Positions 1 through 9,299 of a DNA stretch of 64,000 nt are shown piece after piece. Under the pieces are notes generated by a model. It had not been told where the DNA came from and made no database searches. It saw only the letters and a program-made list of their open reading frames with translations. This DNA is from Prorocentrum cordatum (taxonomy: Eukaryota > Sar > Dinophyceae > Prorocentrales > Prorocentraceae): the NCBI GenBank assembly GCA_963575745.1, contig CAUYUJ010018063.1, forward strand, positions 1 through 64,000, read 5' to 3'. Made by a program: the position numbers and the translations under genes. Positions within the stretch are counted from its first letter, which is position 1. Every line of letters begins with the position of its first letter.

Positions 1-359
1 TGAGGCCAGCGCTGCAGCGGGAGCACGATTCGGAGAACGGGTAGCCTGACATAGCATGGCGTGGCGACGCCCCAGGGGGGGGGGCTTCTGCGACTCAAGA
101 GATCAACGAATCGGCATCGAATGTGGAATCACCTCCGATGTTTATTTCGGGGGGCCATTTTCTAAATGTTGGGGCCTATTTGGATCGAAAGCCATGCCGT
201 GGCATGGCGCTGGAAATAATGACGCCAACGCTGCAGCGAGAGCAAGATTCGGAACGAGCGGAAGCGCGGAAATGAGGCCAGCGCTGCAGCGGGAGCACGA
301 TTCGGAACGAGCGGTAGCCCGAAAATGAGGCCTTCGCTTGAGCGAGCGCAGCATTTTGG
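1..359. repeat. Degenerate tandem repeat, about 52-bp unit
   Basis: Units at about 1-45, 221-272, 273-325 and 326-359 share the core GCTGCAGCGGGAGCACGATT followed by CGGAACGAGCGG. A short inverted match to the core (GTGCTCCCGCTGCAACG) lies at about 40350, so the motif is dispersed as well as tandem. Open frames across it are low-complexity and I assign no gene. Confidence 0.7.
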
Positions 360-793
360 AAAACACACAAGCGAAAACCAATTCCCAGGGAATCCTGTGC
401 AAAAAACCCAGCGTAGCGGTATTGACCAGGGCATGGAGCCTGCCACAATCGCTGCACCATGGGAAGCTTATCTTTCCCTTTGCTCCTCTCCCTGCTCCTA
501 TTCGATATTCGCTGTTGGATTCGGGGTCGAGACCTCCCCCTCCTCGTCCTCCTCATGTCGCTCCTCATCTCCCCGCCCCGTTGCTCCTGCTCCTCCCTCT
601 CCATCTGGTACGCACCCTCGCAATATTGCACTTCATCCTCACCCGTTTCCTCCCTTGGCTCCGCCTCTGATCATCTTGCTCGTCCTGCTGCATATTGCTC
701 CTGCAGTCATTGGACTATTGTTGGTGTCACAATGTTTGAGCATTCATTTCGGGCAGATTTTAGGTCAAATTTGTTATTATCTACCTCATTCCA

Positions 794-815
794 TCCGTAG
801 CCGCTTTGGCTCCAG
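794..815 (+). other. Probable relict dinoflagellate spliced-leader sequence
   Basis: The 22 bases begin TCCGTAGCC and end TTTGGCTCCAG. They match the canonical 22-nt dinoflagellate spliced leader at 19 positions, with mismatches at positions 10, 11 and 20. Genomic SL relics are known in dinoflagellates, where trans-spliced mRNAs are reverse transcribed and reinserted. No SL-RNA gene context (donor GT followed by an Sm site) is visible, so a retroposed relic is preferred over an SL-RNA gene. Confidence 0.55.
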
Positions 816-837
816 TGGCGCGCTTTCAGAGCGCACC

Positions 838-1107
838 ATGGTGTGGGCGGATTCCGCCTCTGGTCCGACAACCGACGACCGAGACGACACGACAACGACC
901 GACGACGACGACCGACCCACCGACAACCGACAATCGGACCGAACGACCGACCGACCGCCCGAAAAGACGACGAGCGATGACGACCGATCGACCGACCGAC
1001 CGACCGAGACGACGACCGACGAAAATCTGGGCCGACCGACCGACGGACCGGGACGACGACGACGACCGACGGACCGACCGTGGCCGACAGACGAGCGCGC
1101 GGACTGA
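838..1107 (+). CDS. Low-complexity Asp/Thr/Arg/Pro frame downstream of the SL relic
   Basis: A possible 89-residue product starts at the ATG 23 bp after the SL-like sequence and ends at TGA 1105-1107. After a short non-repetitive lead (MVWADSASGPTT) it is made of D, T, R and P repeats such as RPTDRPTD, encoded by CGAC/GACC-rich microsatellite DNA. The frame is also open far upstream, so openness is weak evidence. The spacing to the SL relic is the only reason to list it. It may simply be a microsatellite. Confidence 0.15.
   Translation: MVWADSASGPTTDDRDDTTTTDDDDRPTDNRQSDRTTDRPPEKTTSDDDRSTDRPTETTTDENLGRPTDGPGRRRRPTDRPWPTDERAD
880..1095. repeat. CGAC/GACC-rich microsatellite
   Basis: Irregular short tandem repetition of ACCGACCG and CGACGACG words spans the interval. 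It explains the long open frames on both strands here. Confidence 0.8.
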
Positions 1108-1199
1108 TCCGGTTTGGGAGCCAGGCGTCGATACAACGCTAGGACCCCCGTCCCTGGCCCGTCCCCTCCCTCCCCCCGACTTGTTTATATGCTTGAATC

Positions 1200-1545
1200 C
1201 TCAAGCAAGGCGAGGTTCCAACCCTCAATCTTACACGAGGGGGAGAATGTTCCAGCCGCCTCTGCCGACAAGACGGGGTGGCTCCAGCCTTCAATTTTAC
1301 GAAGGAACATGTTCCGGCCGCCCACGGTGTCGGTTCCAGCCCTGAATTTCCCATAATTGTTGCACGAAGGGCGTGTTCCAGCCGCCAGCCATGCATTTCT
1401 ACCGAGCAGTAGCGTTCCAGCCGCCCACGGCGTGGGCTCCAGCCATGCACTTTTACCGAGCGCGAGCGCTCCAGCCGCCCACGGCGTGGGTTCCAGCCAT
1501 GCGCTTTCACCGAGCGCGAGCGCTCCCGCCGCCCACGGCACATGC
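1200..1545. repeat. Tandem repeat, about 57-60-bp unit
   Basis: The phrase TTCCAGCCGCCCACGG recurs with a variable half-unit ending CAGCCATGCAYTTTYACCGA. The last three units (about 1375-1545) are well conserved. Units at 1205-1370 are diverged, giving about six in all. This looks like a local minisatellite grown by unequal exchange. Confidence 0.75.
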
Positions 1546-1575
1546 TCACTGCCCAATTCATCCACGGACTGTACT

Positions 1576-1675
1576 CCCCGAGGAGGAGGAGGAGGAGGAG
1601 GAGGAGGAGGAGGAGGAGGAGGAGGACGAGGAGGAGGACGAGGCGAGGAGGAGGAGGAGGAGGAGGAGGAGGCTT
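1576..1675 (+). repeat. (GGA)n purine tract
   Basis: Nearly pure GGA triplets with a few GAC interruptions. Poly-Glu, poly-Gly and poly-Arg frames over it are artefacts of the repeat. It lies just upstream of a MITE-1 copy. Confidence 0.95.
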
Positions 1676-1789
1676 CTCCTGCTCCTACTCCCGTTGCGCG
1701 CCTGCCTCTGGCCTCCTGGCCCTCCCCTCCCTTTCCCCCTTGACGGACCCATCGTCGTCGTCCTTCTCCTCCTCCTACTGCCCATCCAG

Positions 1790-2030
1790 AGGCCTTCTAG
1801 ATGGGGTCCCAGTAGATGGTGTCGAAGGATCGCGCCGCATCGCCGATGAATCGCCGATGTACCGGCGATGCATCGGCGATGCATCGGCGATGCATCGGCG
1901 ATGCATCAGCAATGCATCGGTGACGTAGGCGTGGGGAAACACGTGCTCCACATCGAGCTGCATCGTCGATGCATCGGCGATGCAGCGCGATCCTCCGACC
2001 CTATCTGCTCAGACCCCAATAAAGAGGCCT
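1790..2030. mobile_element. MITE-1 family short TIR element, copy 1
   Basis: The element begins AGGCCTTCTAGATGGGGTC and ends AAAGAGGCCT, about 241 bp. Left (GGATCGCGCCGCATCG) and right (CGATGCAGCGCGATCCTCCG) inner arms are inverted copies. The centre is an amplified run of a palindromic 11-mer, GATGCATCGGC (about 1846-1920), which makes this the longest copy. It has no coding capacity. The same architecture recurs at 6043, 6361, 7641 and 37266. Confidence 0.75.
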
Positions 2031-2640
2031 AGACCACCCTCCTCGTCTCCCTCGATCTTACCGCCCCCCCGAAGCCCCCCCGTGTGTTGCCCACTGCCCT
2101 GCGACCAAACAGAAAAAGCGTAGTTGACGCGCCCAGGCTCGGAGGAGCACTGGCCTGAACAAAGGAGGAGGGCGAGTCATCGGGAGAATGGGGCGAAAGG
2201 GAAGAGGGGATATCCACATCCTCCGACGAGGCGGCGGGGCAGATAGGGCGACGAGGCACGCACACACTCACAACCAGCAGCTCCAACATGGGTGAGCGGG
2301 GTGGAACTGGGCTCCGGACCTGGAGGCTCTCCCCGGGTCCACGGAGTGGAAGCAGCGCTGATATAGAACACTAAGCAGCAGTTGATGGAACATTGGTTGA
2401 TCAAGTGCCAGTTGTGACACATACAGTTAAGGTGCTGAAGTAAAGACCACTCTGGGCTCAGGAGGGGCTCTGATGTCTGGGCCGTTCATTGGATTTGGGT
2501 CGGGAAGCCCATCCGTGACCGCGGCTCGCCGTAGCCAGAAACGCTTCCTCGCTCCTCATCTGGCGTTCCTAATGTCCTAATGGCAGCGCGTCGATGGTAT
2601 GCTGTGCCTTATCTGGCGTTTCTAACGGCGGCGTTCCGAC
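2031..2640. other. Stretch without recognised features
   Basis: Mixed-composition sequence between a MITE-1 copy and the tetranucleotide array. Short frames on both strands lack recognisable domains. I see no gene or repeat here. Confidence 0.5.
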
Positions 2641-3027
2641 TGTATGTGTAACATGTATGTGTGTATGTGTGTATGCGTGTATGTGTGTATGTATGTATGT
2701 ATGTATGTATGCATGTATGTATGTATGGATGTATGTATGCATGTATGTATGTATGTATGTATGTATGTATGCATGCATGTATGTATGTATGTATATATAT
2801 ATATATGTATGTATATATGTGTGTATATATGTGTGCATGTACACGCGCATGTATGTGTATATGTGTGCATGTATATATGTGTGTGTATGTATGTATGTAT
2901 GTATGCATGCATGCATGCATGCATGCATGTATGTATGCATGCATGCATGCATGCATGTATGTATGTATGTACATGTGCATGTACATATACATGTACATGT
3001 ACATGTATATGTACATGTATATGTATA

Positions 3028-3058
<31 letters not shown>

Positions 3059-3800
3059 GTATATGTATATGTATATATAAATATGTATATGTATATGCAT
3101 GTATGTATGTATGCATGCATACATGCATGTATGTATGTAGGTATGTTTGGTTTGTTTGTTTGTGTGTATGCATGTATGGATGTGTGGATGTATGGATATA
3201 TGGATGTATGTATGTATGAATGTACGGACGTATGTATGTATGTATGTATGTATGTACGTATGTATGTATGCATGTATGTGTGCATGCATGTATGTATGGA
3301 TGTATGTATGTATGTATGTATGTATGAATGTATGTATGTATTTATGCATGTATGTATGCATGCATGTATGCATGTGTGTATGTATGTATGTATGTATGTA
3401 TGTATGTATGTATGTACGTACGTACGTACGTACGTACGTACGTATGTATGTATGTATGTATGTATGTATGTATGTATGTATGTATGTATTTACGTCTGTC
3501 TGTCTGCCTGCCTGCCTGCCTGCTTGTCTGTCTGTCTGTCTGTCTGTCTCTGTCGGTCTGCCCGTATGTCAGGTATGTCTGTCTGCCTGCCTGTCTGCCT
3601 ATTTGTCTGTCTGTCTTTCCGTGTGTATGTATGCATGTATGCACGCATGCATGTATGTATGCATGCATGCATGCATGTATATCTGTATGAGTGTGTATAT
3701 TTGTCTGTCTGTCTGTCTGTCTGCCTGCCTGCCTGCCTGCCTGTCTGTCTGTCTGTATGTCTGCTTGTCTGTCTGTCTGTCTGTCTCTGTCCGTATATGA
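2641..3800. repeat. (TATG)n / (CTGT)n tetranucleotide array, block 1
   Basis: About 2641-3490 is mainly TATG with GCATGC, ATAT and GTGT variants. About 3490-3800 changes to CTGT/CTGC units with one TATG interruption near 3620-3690. A 4-bp repeat gives stop-free four-residue peptides (MYVC-type forward, HTYI-type reverse) in all frames, so the long frames here are not genes. Confidence 0.97.
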
Positions 3801-3828
3801 GACCGGAGAACAACCCCAATCAAAGTCT

Positions 3829-4345
3829 TTTGAGGGCCATAGGGCTATGGGGCTTTAGGGCTATATGGCGATGGGGCTATGGGGCTATAGGGCTATGGAA
3901 CTCTAGGGCCTTAGGGCTATAGGGCTATAGTGCCATAGGGCAATGGGGCCATAGGGCTATAGAGCTGTAGGGCTCTAGGGCTGTGGGGCTATGGGGCTCT
4001 GGGGCTATGGGGCCATAGGGCTATCGGGCCATGGAGCTATGAGTCTGTATGGCTATGGGGCTGTAGGGGTATAGGATCATAGGGCTATAAGGATTTAGGG
4101 CTATGGAACTATCGTGCTATAGGGCTAAAGGCATATAGAGCTATAGGACTATGGGGCTATAGGGCAATAAGGCTATAGAACTATAGGGCAATCTGACTAT
4201 GTGGCTATAGGGCTCTAGGGCTATAGAGCTCTAGGGTTATTAGGCTATAGGCTATAGAGCTATAGGGCTATAGGGCTGTAGGGCTCTGGGGCTCTGGGGC
4301 CATAGGGCTACAGGGCTATAGGTCTATGAACTTTCAGGGCTATAA
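3829..4345. repeat. GGGCTATA octamer minisatellite, block 1
   Basis: A degenerate 8-bp repeat (GGGCTATA, GGGCTATG, GGGCCATA, GGGCTCTA) runs for about 65 units. It contains TAGGG words but is not the plant/algal-type telomere repeat TTTAGGG. Confidence 0.9.
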
Positions 4346-4455
4346 GGCACCCAGGCACCCAGGCACCCGGGCGGGCCGCAGAATTCGGCGGCAAAGCTCA
4401 CCTAACCATATGAATCCGCGAGGACCCCTACAGATGAAAGCTCTGATTGGGGAAT
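4346..4455. repeat. Compound-satellite junction segment, copy 1
   Basis: A GGCACCC triple repeat leads into a unique segment (GGGCGGGCCGCAGAATTCGG, then GGCAAAGCTCACC). It is duplicated 690 bp downstream at about 5025-5145. It separates the octamer block from the next tetranucleotide block. Confidence 0.85.
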
Positions 4456-4554
4456 GTATGTATGTATGGATGGATGCATGTATGTGTGTATGTGTGCATG
4501 TCTGTCTGTCTGCCTGCCTGCCTGCCTGCATGCCTGCCTGCCTGTCAACCTGTG

Positions 4555-4610
<56 letters not shown>

Positions 4611-4640
4611 CGTATGTGTATGTATATATGTATATGATAC
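4456..4640. repeat. TATG/CTGT tetranucleotide array, block 2
   Basis: A short TATG run followed by CTGC/CTGT units, repeating the order seen in block 1. As in block 1 it ends in a CCGGAGAA-containing bridge before the octamer repeats. Confidence 0.92.
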
Positions 4641-4663
4641 CGGAGAAAAAACCTAGCTCGAAG

Positions 4664-5020
4664 TATTGTTAGGGCTACGGGTCTATTGGGATACATATAT
4701 ATATATATATATATGTAAATATATATAGGACAATGGGGCTATAGGGCAATGGAACTATAGGGCTATGGGGTCATAGGGCTATAGGTCTATTGGGCTTTAA
4801 GGCCATAGGGCTATAGGGCTGCAGGGCTGTAGGGCTACGGGGCTATGATGCTCTGGGGAGTTTGGCCTATAGGGCTATAGGGCCATAGGGCTATGCATAT
4901 ATAGGGCTATGGGGCTACAGCGCCATAGGGTTTATAGGGCTGTAGGGAGGGATATAGGTCTATGAGGCTATAGGGCTATAGACATAGAGCCATAGGGCTA
5001 CAAGGCTATAAAACTATAAA
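4664..5020. repeat. GGGCTATA octamer minisatellite, block 2
   Basis: Second block of the degenerate octamer, interrupted by an (AT)n run near 4692-4715. It precedes the second junction copy. Confidence 0.88.
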
Positions 5021-5370
5021 ACACCCTGGCACCTGGACACCCGGGCACCTGGGCACCCGGGCGGGCCGCGGAAATCGGCGGCAAAGCTCACCCAACTACG
5101 TGAATCCACTAGGACCCCTACAGAGGCAAGCTCTGAATGGGGAATGTATGTATGTATGCATGTATGCATGTATGTATGGATGTATGTATGTCTGTCGCTC
5201 TGTATGTATGCATGTATGTATAGGTGTATGCATGCAGCACGTATATGTGTAATCATGCTTGTATCTTCGTATGCATGCATGCGTGCATGCATGTGTAGAT
5301 CTGAGCACACGTATATACACATCTATTTCTGTGTGTATACATATGTATGTGTATATGTATACGTCTACGG
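5021..5370. repeat. Junction segment copy 2 plus third tetranucleotide block
   Basis: About 5021-5145 repeats the 4346-4455 segment with scattered substitutions. About 5145-5370 is a third, decayed TATG/TGCA/TATA array with no octamer block after it. This marks the end of the compound satellite. Confidence 0.8.
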
Positions 5371-5439
5371 GCCGATGCCGATGTTTCTGAAGCACGAATC
5401 GCCGTTGATGGGTCCCTGCTCCTGGCGGCCCCAAGGGCC

Positions 5440-5500
5440 CAGGAGGCCCCCCCCCCCCCCCCCCCCCCATCCCCCCCATCCCACCACATGCCCCCCCATG
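5440..5500. repeat. Poly-C run
   Basis: A C homopolymer of roughly two dozen bases (about 5448-5468) followed by CCCCCCAT words. It is a likely assembly-fragile site. Confidence 0.85.
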
Positions 5501-5689
5501 GGGCCTGTTTACTCTTTCTTTGCAAGGGGAGTGCCCAGAGGAGGCGGCGCCAGGGGCCTCTCCAGGACCTGCCCCTCTCCCGGAAAGGAACCGCCCCCTC
5601 CCGTATGCCACCCCTACCTCCCCCTCCTGAGGGCGAGCGGGGTGCTTCTGTTCTGCTGCTCTCTCCCTCCTGCTCTGCTCTGTCCTGAG

Positions 5690-6040
5690 TCCACCTCCTC
5701 CTCCCCCCGCCCTCTCCTCCTCCTTCCTCTTTCCTCCTCCTCTCCACCGCCCTCCTACCTCCTCCTTCCTCTCTTCTCCCCCCTCCCCCCTCCTCCTCCT
5801 CTACTCCTCCTTGTCCTCCTCCTCCTCCTTCTCCTTCCTTCTCCTCTCCTTCCTCCTCCCCCTCTTCCGTTTCCCCCTTCTCCTCTACCTCCTCTCTCCT
5901 CCTCTCCTTTCTCCTGTCCTCCTCTTTCTCCTGTCCTCCTCCTCCTCCTCCTCCTCCTCCTCCTCCTCCTCCTCCTCCTCCTCCTCCTCCTCCTCCTCCT
6001 CCTCCTCCTCCTCCTCCTCCTCCTCCTCCCCCTCCTCCCC
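5690..6040 (-). repeat. (CCT)n pyrimidine tract
   Basis: Irregular CCT/CTT triplets become a pure (CCT)n run at about 5934-6027. Poly-Ser, poly-Leu and poly-Pro frames (and poly-Gly/Glu/Arg on the other strand) are repeat artefacts. A MITE-1 copy abuts it. Confidence 0.95.
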
Positions 6041-6042
6041 CG

Positions 6043-6190
6043 GGGTGGAAGTGGATGTGGTTTGAGTATCGCGCCGCGTCGCTGGCGATGCATCGGCGAC
6101 GTCGGCGATACATCTGCGACGTTGTGGTAGAGAAAATTGGGTCCCACATCGAGCCGCTTCGTCGATGCGGCGCGATCCTCCGACCCAGCC
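6043..6190. mobile_element. MITE-1 family, copy 2 (diverged)
   Basis: It carries the inner arms TATCGCGCCGCGTCG and GTCGATGCGGCGCGATCC and the conserved middle phrase CACATCGAGCCGC. The outer AGGCCT ends are not recognisable on the left, where the (CCT)n tract begins. It probably lost its left end. Confidence 0.6.
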
Positions 6191-6201
6191 TTGGGTCTGG
6201 C

Positions 6202-6350
6202 ACGCCCGAAACGGATACATAACAAATGAGTACGATGCCCAACAGCAAATGATGTCCCACATCGACGGCTGTCACTGTTGGGCAGGCGACTGTTGATCTC
6301 AAGCGGACAACGTCCACAGGGGCCGACAGCGAGGCCTGTTCAACTTGGGC
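6202..6350. mobile_element. MITE-4 family, partial copy
   Basis: It begins ACGCCCGAAA and shares TACGATGCCCAACA, GGGCAGGCG and GACAGCGAGGCCTGTTCAA with 13218-13423 in the same order. The right end is missing, cut off near the MITE-1 copy at 6361. There is no coding capacity. Confidence 0.6.
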
Positions 6351-6360
6351 AGAAACTTAG

Positions 6361-6557
6361 AGGCTTTCTAGATGGGATCGGAGTAGATGGGGTCGGAGGA
6401 TCGCGCCGCATCGGCGATGCATCACCGATGCATCGGCGATGCATCGGCGCCGTCGGCGCGGAGAAACTCGGGCTCCACATCGAGCCGCATTGCCGGCACA
6501 TCGGCGACGCGGCGCGATCCTCCGACCCCATCTACTCTGACCCCATCTGGGAGGCCT
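6361..6557. mobile_element. MITE-1 family, copy 3 (best preserved)
   Basis: 197 bp with inverted terminal arms of about 50 bp. The left reads AGGCTTTCTAGATGGGATCG then GAGTAGATGGGGTCGGAGGA. The reverse complement of the right end reads AGGCCTCCCAGATGGGGTCA then GAGTAGATGGGGTCGGAGGA. The centre is GATGCATCGGC repeats plus the phrase GCTCCACATCGAGCCGC. No transposase is encoded, so mobilisation in trans is inferred. Target-site duplication is unclear. Confidence 0.8.
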
Positions 6558-6728
6558 ACAGTCGGCCCGTATCATAAGGATGCGCGATAAGGATTCAAGG
6601 GCTTTGGACGCCCATTTCGAAGCTTTTCGAGCGGGGGGGCGGCCGCCGAAAGTGGCCGAGGATGGGCCGAAGGGACAAGGATGCAACCCTTGGGAAGGTT
6701 GCCCATCCTTACCATGCGGGTCGACTGT

Positions 6729-6752
6729 ACTCTGACCCCATCTGGGAGGCCT
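6729..6752. mobile_element. MITE-1 solo end
   Basis: An isolated outer terminus (TCTGACCCCATCTGGGAGGC then CT) is the same as the right end of copy 3, with no partner arm nearby. Confidence 0.6.
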
Positions 6753-6868
6753 AGTGAACTGCTGTTGGCCTTTGTCCGCATTTGAGCAGGGACCACCCGT
6801 CCCGGCTTTCCTATAGGACTACCCCCAAATTTCCGTAGAACCCAAAAAGCGTTCGAAGGACAAAAACC

Positions 6869-7006
6869 ATGTTCTTAGAACATACACGCGATGTGGTCAA
6901 ACAAGACGGTCTCAGCCAGAAATGCTCCAAAGAACATCTCGTGCAGACCATAGAAGGCTCTTAGAACATTCTTTGGTGGGCCTTTAGGCGAGCCAGGACG
7001 CTTCGC
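6869..7006. repeat. Dispersed repeat R5, copy a
   Basis: About 6898-7006 aligns with 9946-10050. Both carry AACAAGACG.TCTCA.CCAG, TCTCG and TCTTTGGTGGGCC in order. Just upstream is a palindrome, ATGTTCTTAGAACAT (6869-6883). The function is unknown. Confidence 0.6.
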
Positions 7007-7206
7007 CACTGCTTGACTCATTTTTTACGTATATCGTATATCCATGCCGATCGTACCGAGGAGGCACGCGCGCGCGGGCACGCCCAGCGCACCGGTCTGA
7101 TCATGCCCTGCCGTCCGTCGGAGGTCCGCCACATCAGCTGGTGGTCGAGGACCTGGGGCGCCGGGGCCGGGCAAGCGGTGCGGCCGTTTTATCAGCGGCG
7201 TGGTCG

Positions 7207-7372
7207 GGATCCCTTCCTCCTCCTCCTCCTCCCCCTCCTCCTCGTCCTCCTCCTCCTCCTCCTCCTCCTCCTCCTTACTCTCCTCCTCCTCCTGCTCCTC
7301 CTCCTCCTCCTCCGTCTCCTTCTCCTCCTCCTCCTCCTCCTCCTCCTCCTCCTCCTCCTCCTCTTGGGCGGG
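7207..7372 (-). repeat. (CCT)n pyrimidine tract
   Basis: Dense CCT triplets with few interruptions. It is followed directly by a MITE-3 copy and then a MITE-1 copy. Confidence 0.95.
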
Positions 7373-7388
7373 GCTCGGCATCTAAACT

Positions 7389-7590
7389 GGGCGGCGAGCG
7401 AGGGGGGGAAGCGAGAAGGAAGAGGCCCTCTCAGAAGGCGGAGGGGCCTCTCAGCGGCCCTCGCGCCTCCTGAGAGGTGTCCTGTGTCTTCGGGGAAGGC
7501 TCAGACAGCTCCTCGGAAGGCCGGGGGGGGACTTCCGAGCCTTTCGAGCAGGTCCGCCCCCTGCCGACTCCCCCCCCTGGCTCGCAGCCG
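7389..7590. mobile_element. MITE-3 family TIR element, copy 1
   Basis: About 202 bp. The left end GGGCGGCGAGCGAGGGGGG and the right end CCCCCCTGGCTCGCAGCCG are inverted copies. The interior phrases CCCTCGCGCCT, TGTCTTCGGGG and GGACTTCCGA recur in order at 54699-54872. Non-coding. Confidence 0.7.
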
Positions 7591-7640
7591 AAACACCAGC
7601 GGCGCGGCCCGGAGCGCGGCGCGCGGCCATCCTGCCCCAG

Positions 7641-7846
7641 AGGCCTCCCAAGTGGGGTCGGAGTTCGGAGCATCGCGCCGCATCCTCGACGCATCCCCGG
7701 TGCATCGGCGACGCATCGGCGACGTCGGCAAATGCGCTGGCGCCGTCGGCGCGGAGAAAGTCGGGCTCCACATCGAGCCGCATTTTCGCCGCGGCGATGC
7801 GGCGCGATCCTCCGACCGCCTCTACTCCGCCACTATCTAGGAGGCC
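7641..7846. mobile_element. MITE-1 family, copy 4
   Basis: 206 bp from AGGCCTCCCAAGTGGGGTCG to TATCTAGGAGGCC. It has the same inner arms and middle phrase as copy 3. The central 11-mer repeats have decayed. It lies downstream of a (CCT)n tract. Confidence 0.75.
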
Positions 7847-7849
7847 CCG

Positions 7850-9000
7850 ATACCTCTCCCCAAGTTCACCGCGCGACGCACTGCGGCAAAGCACAGGAGG
7901 GACGAAACATGCCTCTAGGCCCAAAAGACCACTCGGCCTACCCCGTACCCTATTCGGTTCATTTCCGATACGGGCATTGGCTGCACAGAGGAATTCCTTC
8001 TGAAAGAACGAGAGTTGGAGGGTTCTGACCTGGCTGGGACCCTAACAGATCAGCCAGGAGGAAGGGGGGATGAGGCCAAACCTACTCAAAATCAGTACCC
8101 TGACCCCTCCTGGGGTCCATCTGGTGTTGTTTTCCACCCTGGACCCGGCTTTCACGGCCCCAAGGCTCGAACATGCACCTCGAAGGCCCAAAGAGGGATA
8201 AACGACTTCCCGAGCCCAGAACCCCAAACCTGCCCGCCCTTCCTGCTGGCTGGAACCAGCGCTGGGGTCACCTCCGACCCCTCACCGACCAACCTCGCCT
8301 ACAATGTCATGCCGCACCACGTCGTCACGGACCGCCCGGTTTGCCTGCGCCTGTGGTGGCAGCGCGGCCGGCGCGGCCCACAGCGTCGTGTTTTTTTTGT
8401 CCCCCTCCCTCTCTCTCTCGACGCGGACATCCAGATGCCTCGACCCCGTACCCTCGGGCGTTGATGAAGGGGGGGCGATTGCGGGGGAGCGAAGAAACGT
8501 GCAAATTTCGTGCGCCCTTCATCCCACAGAAGTGCGCGAGAAGCGCACATCGCTTCACCCCCCCATTTATCGCCCCCCCATGACGCACCGCCCGACCAAC
8601 TGTCTCGACCCCTTGCCCGAGACCGCTTTTTCGTCCGAGTTGTCTCGTGACACTCCCGGGGCCTGGGCCGAACATGGCACACGCAGCACTTTCGCCGTGC
8701 CCTTTTCGTGGGCGCGCAAACATGGGTTAGCGATCCATGGATTTGGCGCGCGGTCGCCAAATCCATGGATCGGGGGAGGTGCCCTCCCCAAAATGCGGCC
8801 GGTGCCGCCTCGTTCGGCGGCGGAAATCACGATTCACCATGTAAACGGGACCCGTCGCTAATCCACGCCCCTCTGATCCATGTCTGCGATCGCCTGACTT
8901 TTCCGCCACGCGGGGAAGCGGGGTCCCCCAGCCCCTTCACCCTTCCGCTCCGGCCCCCCACGCCCCAGAGGTGGTAGCAGCCGCGAGGGAGGCGGCGCCT
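7850..9000. other. Stretch with open frames but no recognised gene
   Basis: Frames such as 8015-8464 (+) and 8299-8766 (-) are open, but their products are rich in P, R and G and show no motif I know. GC is high, so open frames are expected. Apart from the hairpin at 8731-8772 I see nothing to annotate. Confidence 0.4.
8731..8772. repeat. Perfect 18-bp inverted repeat with 6-bp loop
   Basis: CGATCCATGGATTTGGCG is followed by CGCGGT and then its exact reverse complement. It would form a strong hairpin in RNA or a cruciform in DNA. There is no poly-T tail or adjacent gene to assign it as a terminator. Confidence 0.85.
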
Positions 9001-9057
9001 CGACCCCGTGCCTGGTGAGGTCCTCGGGGCGCGGTGCTCCCGCGGAAGCTTCAGCTC

Positions 9058-9165
9058 TGCTGCTCCTCATCCTCCTCCTCCCTCTCCTCCTCCTCCTCCT
9101 CCGCCTCCTCCTCCGCCTCCTCCTCCTCCTCCTCCTCCTCCTCCTCCTCCTCCTCTCGGGGGCTT
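9058..9165 (-). repeat. (CCT)n tract, left arm of an inverted pair
   Basis: CCT/CGC triplets. Together with the GGA tract at 9300-9610 it makes a large inverted repeat with a 135-bp spacer. Confidence 0.92.
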
Positions 9166-9299
9166 CGCAGATCGTGGGCCGAGGCACGCGCGCGGCCCAA
9201 GAGGGGGAGCCAGGGGGTGCGTGGACACAAGAACGGGCGTCGCGACATCTGGGGAGATACCATGGCCCTGGCCATGATGTCCGCCGCGCCTGGTCATAC

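Noticed and set aside
1200-1545. CRISPR-like array of ~57-bp units
   Set aside because: There are no constant-repeat/unique-spacer boundaries; whole units diverge gradually, and the genome is eukaryotic.
2594-3922. Long Met/Tyr/Val/Cys and His/Thr/Tyr/Ile frames over the TATG array
   Set aside because: A stop-free 4-bp repeat is open in all frames; the peptides are pure repeat translations.
3829-5020. Telomere array
   Set aside because: The unit is an octamer GGGCTATA, not TTTAGGG, and it is interrupted and internal.
5144-6317. Pro/Leu/Ser-rich and Gly/Glu/Arg-rich proteins of 300 or more residues
   Set aside because: They are translations of (CCT)n/(GGA)n tracts joined to flanking non-coding sequence.
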